Assembly: GCF_037392515.1 (NCBI RefSeq)
Contig: NC_090288.1
Coordinates: 2,749,501 to 2,813,500 of the forward strand
DNA from: Haliotis asinina
Lineage: Eukaryota; Mollusca; Gastropoda; Lepetellida; Haliotidae
Reading direction: 5' to 3'
DNA length: 64,000 nt
The position numbers and the translations under genes were made by a program. Under the pieces are notes generated by a model that searched no databases, was not told the DNA's origin, and saw only the letters and a list, made by a program, of their open reading frames with translations. This document shows, one piece after another, positions 1-11,900 of this stretch (the first letter of the stretch is position 1; each line of letters opens with the position of its first letter).

Positions 1-57
1 ACTTGGTGAGTTGTTAGTTTTACCTTAAATATTTCCCAATTTCCCTTACATTCTCAA

Positions 58-92
58 TGAATATTGCTGAGTGCGGTGTAAAACTAAACTAC
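58..92 (+). mobile_element. SINE tail fragment at left edge
   Basis: The sequence tgaatattgctgagtgcggt followed by gtaaaactaaact matches the shared 3' tail of the two SINE-like families found elsewhere in the window (best copy at 35.2-35.4 kb). The body and the ACTC run are missing, so this is only a fragment. Confidence 0.5.
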
Positions 93-449
93 ATTCTCGC
101 CATCTTGCTGGGCTTATCTCCAAAAAGTGCACCCGAAATAAACCCGCATTATTTTAAGAAATCTGTATGCACACAATGCCTGTTAGTCCCAAATTTCATA
201 TAGATCAAAATGGAGAATCACAACCTATTGAATAATATATTTGCATATACATGTATTTATATTTTGATTATACCCCAAAGTGTTAACTGTGATTTGACAC
301 ACGTCTCTCATTGACGTGCCTATGGTGGCCTTATATATTACATTGCTTACTTAAGAAATGTATTTGACTAATCTATCTTACATAAATGTCATATTTTGGG
401 CAAATACAGTTTTCTGCTGCTGGTTTTACACATTCTTGTTAAACTACAG

Positions 450-546
450 TAGCCGGCAAGATTCCAAGCTGAAGATGCAATCACTAGAGTATACCGCTGA
501 TAAGTCTCCTAAAACTACTCCGTGCATTAGCAATAAGTTAAAGTGA
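450..546 (+). CDS. Possible terminal coding exon of an upstream gene
   Basis: A pyrimidine-containing acceptor ending aaactacag at 449 opens a frame that ends in TGA at 544-546 and encodes a short polar, Lys-rich C-terminus (QDSKLKMQSLEYTADKSPK and so on). An AATAAA at 684-689 could be its polyadenylation signal. No domain is recognisable and no upstream exon lies in the window. Acceptor, stop and signal are in the right order, but a short exon like this can arise by chance. A methionine-started frame from 358 through the acceptor also exists and cannot be excluded. Confidence 0.25.
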
Positions 547-550
547 AAGA

Positions 551-1103
551 GACCCGTAAAGATCCGGGTTATTCTTCGTCTTCAGCTTGTTGTAAGAGGA
601 AGTTTAAATTGTGTGGTTTTTGCGCGTATCTTTTTTACCCCTACATTCTATTTTGGGCATAATATTTTATATTCCTCACAATGAATAAAGACCTGATGAT
701 CAGAATGTTTTGCATGGAAAAATAGAAAATATTGGTTTTCTAAGTCTGTGATAAATTTTGAATCTGATCTAAATGTTGAATGTGATATTGAACCAGTGTC
801 AATAAGTCTGATAGAGAACGTTTGTGTTACAGAACATCTGTATTTGCACAGCAGCTGTTGAGATTGGCAATACAGTATTAGCAACACACACAACACTGCT
901 CAAGTCAACAAACACAGGAACACTTTCTTATAGAGTTTGCTATTGTTTTAAACAGTAACAGGAAATATGAATAATGTATTATGCAAAATGGATTTGAATC
1001 CATTTAGGAGACACACAGAGGGAAAACAGAACCCAGATACATATGTGTTTCAAAATAGTTTACTTTCATTTTGTCATAAAAATGAAAGTATTTTGGAACT
1101 CAT
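551..1103. other. AT-rich stretch, no gene seen
   Basis: Between the possible terminal exon and the 68-bp minisatellite there is only AT-rich sequence with the AATAAA at 684-689. The minus-strand frame at 648-896 has no recognisable features. Confidence 0.5.
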
Positions 1104-2666
1104 AATGACCCTGCTCCTGTAGATGACGTACAGACGCTGTGTTACAACGTTAGGGGAAGTTATCTTCCTGTAATGACCCTGCTCCTGTAGATGACGTACA
1201 GACGCTGTGTTACAACGTTAGGGGAAGTTATCTTCCTGTAATGACCCTGTTCCTGTAGATGACGTACAGACGCTGTGTTACAACGTTAGGGGAAGTTATC
1301 TTCCTGTAATGACCCTGTTCCTGTAGATGACGTGCAGACACTGTGTTACAACGTTAGGGGAAGTTATCTTCCTGTAATGACCCTGTTCCTGTAGATGACG
1401 TACAGACGCTGTGTTACAACGTTAGGGGAAGTTATCTTCCTGTAATGACCCTGTTCCTGTAGATGACGTGCAGACGCTGTGTTACAACGTTAGGGGAGGT
1501 TATCTTCCTGTAATGACCCTGTTCCTGTAGATGACGTGCAGACGCTGTGTTACAACGTTAGGGGAAGTTATCTTCCTGTAATGACCCTGTTCCTGTAGAT
1601 GACGTGCAGACGCTGTGTTACAACGTTAGGGGAAGTTATCTTCCTGTAATGACCCTGTTCCTGTAGATGACGTGCAGACACTGGGTTACAACGTTAGGGG
1701 AAGTTATCTTCCTGTAATGACCCTGTTCCTGTAGATGATGTGCAGACGCTGTGTTACAACGTTAGGGGAAGTTATCTTCCTGTAATGACCCTGTTCCTGT
1801 AGATGACGTGCAGACGCTGTGTTACAACGTTAGGGGAAGTTATCTTCCTGTAATGACCCTGTTCCTGTAGATGACGTGCAGACGCTGTGTTACAACGTTA
1901 GGGGAAGTTATCTTCCTGTAATGACCCTGTTCCTGTAGATGACGTGCAGACGCTGTGTTACAACGTTAGGGGAAGTTATCTTCCTGTAATGACCCTGTTC
2001 CTGTAGATGACGTGCAGACGCTGTGTTACAACGTTAGGGGAAGTTATCTTCCTGTAATGACCCTGTTCCTGTAGATGACGTACAGACGCTGTGTTACAAC
2101 GTTAGGGGAAGTTATCTTCCTGTAATGACCCTGTTCCTGTAGATGACGTGCAGACGCTGTGTTACAACGTTAGGGGAAGTTATCCTCCAGTAATGACCCT
2201 GTTCCTGTAGATGACGTACAGACGCTGTGTTACAACGTTAGGGGAAGTTCTCTTCCTGTAATGACCCTGTTCCTGTAGATGACGTGCAGACGCTGTGTTA
2301 CAACGTTAGGGGAAGTTATCCTCCAGTAATGACCCTGTTCCTGTAGATGACGTACAGACGCTGTGTTACAACGTTAGGGGAAGTTATCTTCCTGTAATGA
2401 CCCTGTTCCTGTAGATGACGTGCAGACGCTGTGTTACAACGTTAGGGGAAGTTATCCTCCAGTAATGACCCTGCTCCTGTAGATGACGTACAGACGCTGT
2501 GTTACAACGTTAGGGGAAGTTATCTTCCTGTAATGACCCTGTTCCTGTAGATGACGTGCAGATGCTGTGTTACAACGTTAGGGGAAGTTATCCTCAGTAA
2601 TGACCCTGTTCCTGTAGATGACGTGCAGACGCTGTGTTACAACGTTAGGGGAAGTTATCTTCCTGT
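1104..2666. repeat. Minisatellite, 68-bp unit, 23 copies
   Basis: The unit begins aatgaccctgttcctgtaga and repeats every 68 bases from 1104 to 2666: 23 units, with one base missing in unit 22. Units differ at a few fixed sites, namely ctgctcctg versus ctgttcctg, gacgtacag versus gacgtgcag, and tatcttcctgt versus tatcctccagt. Units 15-22 alternate two variants, giving a 136-bp higher-order repeat. Each unit carries TGACGT, the core of a CREB/ATF-type site. No coding function is apparent, since 68 is not a multiple of three and frames do not persist. Confidence 0.95.
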
Positions 2667-3703
2667 AATGTCATCACACAGACAACTGGATGTTGCTGGA
2701 CTTTTATCTATGTGTATATCTTTCATATTTTTGTTGATTTTTAAAATTAATTTGACATTAATGACAATTATTCTCTCTGTTGTAGATGTTTACGTATTTC
2801 TGTTGTTTGCTTTGTAAGGTTTATTTGTAATACATGAGTGTTTGTTGCAGGTTTAACTTATTTTGATTTTGTATTGGTTTCTTAAGTAGAAGATCATTTA
2901 GATTTAGTGTTAAAGAGCTGGTTGATTGTGCACTTACATTGATGTCTGCGACAGTAGTAGGTATGTTTAGAAATGATTGTGGTAATCACACATTGTCTTC
3001 TCAGGACCGCATTATTTACCCCCAGGCACCAGCCAGCTGGGATATATCCAAAACCAGCTGGAAAAATGCACACTCACTCTTTTGCATATGATCCCAAACA
3101 CATGCAGTTGGCAGTTATGTGACCATAGTTCTGAAATATGAATTTCTTTCGACGTCCCATTTCGTTAAATCAGCCAGTTGAATTTTCATGTGGACCAAAT
3201 CTAGTAACCTAAGTTTTTCATAGATTCTAAGTCAGTGTGTGCATATACTTGCAGAGGCTGTGAGTAAGTGAGTTCTGATTTATGCCGAGTCAGCAGGTTT
3301 TGAAACATGTTTACTATTACTCATTATTCCCTATTGAAACTATGTCCAGTTCCAGTAAGCTTGATATGATTGGTCAAGATATTTCCTTTTTATAAATACA
3401 TCCAGATTGCATGGAATACATTCTGCCTTGGGTATTGATATTGTCAAGAGCGTTGTATGAATATATTAGAGATGAAGTGGATGTATTTCAGTTGTTTGTT
3501 AAAACGTTTTGTTGGTCGAGGTATTTCAGGGACTGTGTGTTTGGTGTTCAAGCGAGTGATTTATTTCTATTTTGAATTTTCAGTAGCAGTCTTTTTTCCT
3601 GTCTGATTAGTACAGATAGTACATAATCAGTAACAATCATACCTCACATGTTCCTAAACCTGCACCTTTATAACAGACCACAAATACTTCATAAAACTGA
3701 AAT

Positions 3704-3926
3704 TTCCACACAACACTGGTGACACTGGTGGATAGTATATGCTCCTTGAAACAAATATGGGAATGCATGAAAGTACAAGTGGTCCTTTATTTATTTCCAA
3801 AGTTTTACCTACAATGCAAGTCATACCTTGCGAAGAAACCTGAAAAGAAAGAAAGGAACACTTTTACTTTCATGTGTTCCCTTATTTGTTTCCATGAGTA
3901 TTGAGTCCATTGGCTGTTGTGTGGAA
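3704..3926. mobile_element. Foldback (MITE-like) inverted repeat
   Basis: The sequence opens with ttccacacaac and closes with the inverse gttgtgtggaa. The arms pair imperfectly over about 90 bases: gaaacaaatatgggaatgca on the left pairs with the inverse of a segment ending ttgtttccatgagtattg on the right, and both arms carry a catgaaagta/tactttcatg block. There is no transposase frame. I could not identify a target-site duplication, so the superfamily is unassigned. Confidence 0.6.
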
Positions 3927-4847
3927 TACTGGTTAAATAGAAGGATGATATTTTGTATTCATCTGTAATGGACAAATTTGCTAAGAGAATATTAAAACCA
4001 CTTTCGATTTTATACATTTTACAGACTCTTCTGATCATGATGCTCAGTCCTGCCAAGTTCTCAGAAATCATTATGGATGGCGTTTGGACTAAATCAAGCG
4101 ATGACTATGAAGTTTTGAAAACCTTCATCAATTAGTGTTTTGGAAATTTTAATAGCCTGTTTAATTTTGTTTCCAAGTTTGCTCAAATAAGGGAGCTGTT
4201 AATTTCAAAATCATAACTTATTAACTGTGTCATATTCAAACTCAACAATCCATATGAGGCAGGTGCAGAACTGATGCCTTTATAGTTTCCACGGCAACAA
4301 GTTGACATAAGTTTGGCTGTTTCTGGTGCCAAACATTCAGGTATTTTTTCATTAACATCTACAGTTGTATTGTATTGATATGTTACATTGTATTGGGCTC
4401 ATCAGCATTAATGCCTGTGGTTATAACAGAAATCAAAGAATATTTGTTTTCACATGTATACATGGAATATGAATGCACTTCTGTAAAAGCATTGTTATCA
4501 CTTGCCTAGCTGTGTATTATACACATGCACAAGCAGCTTTAAGGTTGCCATCTGGAATTTGTTCGTAGCAATATTCTACGCCAGGTATGTGTATTACTGT
4601 CTCCACATAGGAGAAATCGAGAAATTGGACTAGGAATGTGTCTCCTTTAAAACAATTAAGGACTTCAACACCCTCCAGGTCGTTTTTGGTATTTGAATCA
4701 GGGAGTCCTCTAAATGTTCAACTTTTATTTTGAAAAGCATAGCTTGACTTTCATCATTAATCTTAAATTGTAAAAATACTAACTAATTCTATCGCTTGGT
4801 ATAAATGATTGATAAGATTGAACAAAGGTAAGGAATGTAAACATCTT

Positions 4848-4935
4848 CCTTGAGTTGCATTTTTGAAGCTGATGAGTACAATATTGATAAACTTTATGGA
4901 TAACAACTTCTTTTATTTCATAAGTGTGACACTTC
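4848..4935 (+). mobile_element. Fragment of Penelope-like element terminal repeat
   Basis: The sequence around gagttgcatttttgaagctg and tatggataacaacttctttt closely matches the left end of the Penelope-like element at 30.38-30.48 kb (gagttgcattttagaagctg, ttggataacaacttcttta). No coding remnant is attached, so this is an isolated terminal fragment. Confidence 0.55.
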
Positions 4936-5519
4936 ATATTCTTGGGCCAAACATTCCTGCTCGAAACAAAGAAGCAGATAAAGTTTGTGGAAAATCATGA
5001 AATCCTGCCCCAGTCCCAAAATTAGGATCCATGACATGAGATAAGTCTTTTATTTCAAACTGATATTATTTAATGTTTACCCTACTCCACCTTGAAGCAT
5101 GTGTGAGTGTGCTGGGTGTGGACATGAATGTGTCCAGAATCTAGAGTGTAATTATGTTGGAGTGATTGTTACGTCAAGTGCGAGTGATGGTTGATAGATA
5201 GTGATGCCAATGTTTTTATCACCTGTGCTTTGTTGGAATAAATTGTTGATTGATTAAATAATGTTTTCTTTTTATGAAAACACAATTACAGGTATGAAGA
5301 TTTAATGAAAGAATGTTGCTTTAAGCCCCAGCTGTCATGTCACATTGTTGAATGTCATTTGATGGCAAAAACCAACAAGTATCACAGCGACTGGCATTCA
5401 GTCTCTCATAGTCCATGCAGGCTCACATACAACAGGCAGTCTTGGTTACAAGAGGTTTGTTTGTTAATGCTGCACTCATGAAATTTTCCAGGTATTTGAC
5501 TTTTGCTTGTAGGTAGGTA

Positions 5520-5595
5520 ATTGAGTCTGGACCAGACATGCAAGTGATTGCATGATGTTACAATCATAGATCAGTACGACTGTATAGATGACATA
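5520..5595 (-). mobile_element. SINE family 2 fragment
   Basis: The sequence gagtctggaccagacatgca, followed by diverged sequence up to gatcagtacg, is the reverse of the family 2 core (gtctggtccagactcgatta in the copy at 35.3 kb). It is strongly diverged. Confidence 0.45.
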
Positions 5596-6494
5596 CAATC
5601 ATCCCAGTGAATAAGCTTGACCACACAATACACAGATTCGCCACTTACTACCAGTTCAGGCAATGGCTCATATTCATACCACTCGAGGTGGTCAAATGAA
5701 ACAAAACAAGTTTTTCATGGTGATGAAAAGCTTTAATTCTTGAGATACATATGTGATAACAAATATTGTTCAGTACGTGAGCTGATCATTATCATTATAC
5801 ATTATCTTAATACTGACTTGGCTGAAAAACAATACACAATCCTGACTCCGTCTTCATGTGCCATATCAGCATATCCATTTCACAGACAACAGCAGGAACT
5901 TTCTGAAATACACTTCAACACTTGTCCATGAAACACAAGAAATGCAACTATGGAGAAATAACTGAATGTATTAGGTTTCGGGAAATATGAACTTGATTGT
6001 GTTAACACCAATTTTAGTCATGATTCCTTTCTAAATTACCTCCCTTGATAATCCCAAAGAACAATCTGTGTCCCATGCATGGGTTGCATTGTCTCCCTTG
6101 TTTGTCATGTATTGAATTGCTGCATAGAGACTTGAGGCATATTTTGATTACAGCATAACATCCATATTATTTCATCTAACCAGACAGATAACCTTTGACC
6201 CCAGATTGTTCGGTGATCAGGAATGCTGCACAACACAACACTGGTCGTGTGTGTCGTGTTATGAACGGTAAAACTGGTATATCACTTTCTACATCTATCC
6301 CAGGTAGGACTAATCATATTCAAGCATGATTCAAAATAAAAACATTTAAACAGGTGAAAAATACAATGCCACTTTGGTGAAGACACTTTGGTTGTATTAT
6401 GAACAGTGCCATAGACTATAGCTGATTACCCTTGTTTACACTTGCTGAACTATAATCCTATTTCTGAACTAGTTCAACTTCAATGAGGGCTTGT

Positions 6495-6665
6495 ACATCT
6501 CTACCCTAGTAACTTCAATACACTGAGGGTTGTGCATTGTATTGTAACACAGAAGACCCAGGTTCAATTCTGCATTGGTAAAAAATGTTTGAAGATGTGT
6601 CCCCTGACAAGATGTCACCAGAATATTCCCTAAAAGAGCATAAAACACGACTCATTCGTGCATTT
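6495..6665 (+). mobile_element. Diverged tRNA-derived SINE (family 1)
   Basis: A degraded B-box region (gacccaggttcaattctgca) is followed by the remains of the family 1 body and an ending like cataaaacacgactcattcg. Order and spacing match the better copies at 51.6 and 63.2 kb. Confidence 0.5.
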
Positions 6666-8927
6666 GTTTCCATAAACAGATGTTTTCTACCAATGTTATG
6701 AATCTATGAGTCCTGCAGTTGATGCGTCTGTGATGACATTATAAATTTCAAAGCAGAATCTGAGGCATAACAGAGTACTGACCAAACTAGTTTGGTCAAA
6801 TCATAATGGGGATTGACACTCAACTCGACACGTGACCTTTCATGTGAACAATGTTGACTTCGTGAATCAGAAAACATGGCTTCTGTCAGTGACTTTCCAA
6901 AGTACATCCTTCATTGAATCAAAATAATTACTTTTGCTAAGGTCACTATGTCAGGTTTAGGTCTCTGTTTTCCAATTTCAGACAGGACATTTCTCTAGAA
7001 CATGACGTATGATAGTGACCTAATTTATGTACGAAATATCAGACGAAAGGGAAAGAAGAGGCTTCCTCTTCTTTAAGGGAAAAGGACAACTAGACATGAC
7101 GTATATATCATATATACGAAAAAAGGTGACTCATTTACACTTTGCAAACAATGACAACTCATCACAACAAAATGGCCCATCTACCTAAAGATGTATGCTA
7201 CTTAAAAGAAGTCAGAAAAACCCAATTCTAATCTGGCATGACACACAGCAATAAAAATAACTGGGCATTTTAAACTTCTTTCAGTATTATTGAACTCTGA
7301 GATACTTTTCTCCTAGGGCTCTGACTGGTTGGGAGATGGCTCAAAAACAATTGAGAGTCATGTGCTTGGATTTGAAAAGCGCTATGTCAAACAACTTACA
7401 TGGTCCTTTCCCAGGACATGGTCCTTTCCCAGGTAGCATATTAAACTTAATGATGACGTTTATCTTTCTCCTTTGTCAACACTGTTAGGAAATGAATGGT
7501 GAGAGTTATTTTCCTTTATAAGTTACTCAAATCCATGATAACTGACTCCAGAGCATCTCAGCCCATACCTGTAAGATCCTGAGTGTCTTCTCTACAAACC
7601 CAGTTTATTCAGTCAACAACAATATCATGAGACAGTTACCCAGTTTCCAACAAGATAAACAACATGCTTGACAAAGGCACTACAAACCTTGGAGACGAGC
7701 ATGTCCCTCAGGGAACAAGTATACACGACATTTGGTAATTACATGTATCACAGCATGCTATTGATCAGAAAGTCTACTTACAGTACTTATGCTCACATTT
7801 TAGTGCTAGTTCCATGTGACCACTGCGCTGGGACTATCACTATCATCCATGTTCAAGTACAATAATTATGCTAAACATGTTGCAAAAATCTTTTTAATAT
7901 AACCTGAGTAATGTCAGTGCAAACAATCATACACCTATGTTGAAATATGGCAGTTATAAATACAAATTAAGAGTTGATATCGTTCACTGAATCGGATCAT
8001 CATCTACAACTAAGTAACTAAGAAGTGACCTTAGCGCCTAAGTAAGTTAGCATGATGCACTAAGTTCTTCATTTTGTATGTATTACACTAATCAACATCA
8101 TATTTAGCAATATTACATATTTATATATTTATCTGCTTGCAAAACTCAGGAGTTGTTTTTCATGCATTTGTATGTCATATATTGTCTATTGTGAAGTGCA
8201 GAATAATGTACTTATCACAAGAATACCTGTTTATATTCACAGGTGTGGAATACACTGGCTTAGTGTTACAACAAAAATAAATGGTATTATAAAATGAAAT
8301 ATATCATCAGATTGAACTCTCATATTTTGCCTCAGCATCATCATTGAGCAAGTACTCAGAAAATATATATTTACATACATCAAGCATTAGGTACTGGTCT
8401 GTGTGGTCTACAGTGTGAATGAGTGTGCGAACACATCGCAAGACTGATACTGACATCAGTCATCACAAATACCCTCATACAGCAAAACCTGAACAGTTTC
8501 CACCCCATTATTCTGTAAGCCGACCTCCCCATACTGTCATTGCTGTCTAAACCTTTTTTGAATTCAGACAGATCGGTACTTGAGATGACGAATTCTCTCT
8601 TGATACTGTGGGATTTTCATTTAACAGTTGTTGGAAATATCTCATGCTTTACACCTAAAACATGACATATTTCAAAACTGAAACAATATCAGTCAATAAT
8701 TTACACACCAGTCACACATAAAGAAAAACAAAATGGTCACAACTGTCATTTCAAAGCTGAAGCAACTTCAGTATATCACTTTACCTTTGGAGCAGTTTTC
8801 CAAACACAATTATGTCAAAATAACATCAGTACAAAAGTCAGATGTCAATTCAAACAATCACAATTCTTGTAGCATATTCACAGTCCAATGGGCTTCCATA
8901 TTTCTATGCTTCCAGATTAACAGCTGT

Positions 8928-11900
8928 TCATTTTAGAGTGCCACTCCAGTTTATAGGGTTGTATCGCATCACCTCTCGGTCATACCGATTTTCCATATGT
9001 CGCACATATTTTGTTGATTTCCATCTGTCCTCCATTATCTGAAATGAATAGAAGCATTTGAACATATACTGACAAAACAGTACATACAGTAGAAATATAG
9101 AGTGAGTTAAAAGGGCAGTTGTTTGTTAGGTGAGTTAGGAAAGATAAAAAGACATTTTGTACCTCCAAAATGAAGATCCACTATTATGAATAATACAAAT
9201 AAAACTCACTCACTCACTCCAATCTGTTATGAATCAGAGGTACATTGTCAGTAACAGATATCCATTTCTCAATGCTATGTGTGGCACAAGGGGTAAATGT
9301 ATCTGTCATCATTAAAGACCAACAACCCATACTTGACAAATTTTGAATATAATGATCTTTTCTATTATGAACCTTTAATTTATTTAAATCAAATCAGTAA
9401 ACAAGTTTTTTTCATACCAGTATGACATCAACATAATGATTCTGAAAACAAATATGTGAACATGCAAAATTGTGTCAGAAAATAGATTACATGCTTACAC
9501 AATGTACATGATGCATTCAATGTCTGCTTGTTTCAACTAACAGAAGCTGTGCATTCAGGTGGACCCAACCAACAAGGGAGGTTACTCTTTGTCGACAGAT
9601 GAACCACAACACATACACAGTATGTTGGTCTCCAAATCAGAACGATGAATTGTAAAAGAAACTCAAAATCAGGAAAGGTTCATTCAATGTAGGTATGTGT
9701 AAAGTTGTCCATGTGTTAGTTAATCTTAACAACTTTTTCCCGGGATGGGAGACGTTGGGTTCAGGGTATTCATTGCCTTGTACCTTATTTAGTGTTGACT
9801 GTAGACATTGAACAAAATACACAGTAAACAGAGAGGGGCAAGAGAACGCAATACAGTTTTCACATGCACTTCCATCATCATATCACATCATGTCAGCCTC
9901 ATTTACCAGCATGAGAGAACACAGACATGCCTGAGCTTGGTGAAACCCTTGAACTCTAGCTCACAAAACCTAGGAACATGAGATGTGGGATTCAAATCCA
10001 CAAGCATCTGATCCTGACAACTCTAAGGGGGACAACTCAACACAACAGAATATAACATACTTATCACTATGACCATTCTATGAACTCACATCTTTGTTTG
10101 CATCTCGGAATGTCTTGAGGTAGCCAAATTTAGTCAAGAATTTATTCATGTCTTCTTCTTGGCACTGACGGTCATACTGTACTGCCGCTTCACTCTCTCG
10201 GACTTTGTCAACCAACATCTGCTTCTTCACATTGTCTTGGTCCAGCATCTGTTGCTTCAACACTTCACGGAAATGTTTCCTGAAAACAAAATTAGTCAAA
10301 AATGTATTTGCTGTTACAAAAAAAAAACTGAACAAAAGAAACAAAAAAAATTTCAAAGCAGGCATTATATTCCACCCTTGTGAAAAACATAACACATCTT
10401 ATATTACCGGGTAACTCGCAGTTCTTTTCAAACAGATATATTTATACAAGTGTTTGAATATAAAGGCAACTAATTGATTTATGACCCAATTAGATGACAA
10501 AAACTTGTGTTACTTTTAAACATCACATTAAAATATTCCACACAACATCATCCTGACTTAATTATCCCATACCTTACACAGTATCCAAGCAACAAGACAT
10601 CAATAGTGCTATCAACATCAATATACAAGCCATTACTGGTATAGCTGTATGGACAGATATTACTGGTAAACACCATTAAGAGATTTATAGTATATTTACA
10701 CCGATCTATTGAAGATAAGACTGAAAGTAATTGTGACAAAGACTTGTCCACGACGGAGATTAAACATACTTGGACTGAGAATAGATAATACACAGCCTTT
10801 TGAATCCAAGTCCAGCGACAATATTAGGACATAAATATCGTACTGACACTCAAGTCTTGAAACAGGATTTATTTATTAGGCTGGGGTGGTTATTTGCTGG
10901 TATCAACCAGTCTGTCCTTAACTTGACACAAGTGATTTCAGTGGAATTAGTTGTCTTTCAAGTATATATTCAATGATAGTGACCAACTTTTAATTCTCAT
11001 CACCATCTCAGCTACAGATAATGCATTTCCATCTCAGCTCTTAGACTATTTTATTTTGCCTGATACCAGGTGGACCAAAAATCTAAGTATCAGCAATTTA
11101 CAGTGCTTATCAGAAACTTTTGAATGTAGGTTTAAATCCCGATCCACCCTGGTCCAAGGGTTTGTCGATATTTGTCATATTTGTGAGTTTCTCCAGAGCG
11201 GTAAACATTTATTTGAGGCATGCACATCATCAGGGTTTTCTCTGACAGTAAGCTGATGATCCATAAGTAAATACTTTAACCATTAGGCAACCTGACACTC
11301 CCTGTAATCTCAAAATTAGGTTCCATAGTCAGGGATTCTGTTTCTCTTTTTATACAATATATAGTAGTACAGCATGTTGTTATGTCACAGAATAACCAAT
11401 GAAAACATTTGTTGTGAATGAAAACCCATGGAGATCTTAATTTAAACCATAAAGATAATCATAAAATCTACATAGATTATCCTTACCCAATATACCGATT
11501 CTAATATTCTAATCATGTTAAATGATGTCATGCCATTTTTCTCTCCACTCAACCTTACTCACAGGGAATCACTTTAAAGACAAATCCATTTTCAGACTTG
11601 TGTTTGCATTTAATATTCTAACAAATAACCGTGTAGGGTTTTCCTTATAATCTGTAAACATACATCTTACATTGATGTAACACTGAAAACTGCTGTATGT
11701 ATTTATCTCCTACACCTCAATGAATGTCAGCTGTTGGTGAATGTACAGGCAGACCAACGCTTAGTGTCTGAATATATATGATTTTGATGGAAACCTAACC
11801 TAACCTAAATAATAACCTAACTTAAAATGAGCTTAACAAATCTCTCGAATTGCTTTATTTAGGGAGTTTGCATAACAGAAACAGCTTGTTGGAAAATAAT

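Larger units (their letters stand above)
2667..8927. other. Gene-free flank downstream of the 214-residue gene
   Basis: Only short frames (at most 88 codons) with no recognisable domain occur here. The stretch holds the foldback at 3.7-3.9 kb, the Penelope end fragment at 4.85 kb, and SINE fragments at 5.5 and 6.5 kb. The 3' untranslated region of the minus-strand gene ending at 8,928 probably extends into it. I found no convincing polyadenylation signal close to that stop codon. Confidence 0.4.

Noticed and set aside
1104-2666. CRISPR-like array
   Set aside because: The 68-base units are contiguous and wholly repeated, with no unique spacers, and the setting is eukaryotic.
11788-11822. aacctaacctaacctaa as a telomere-like repeat
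   Set aside because: Only three CCTAA units. The hexamer expected for molluscs is not formed and there is no array.
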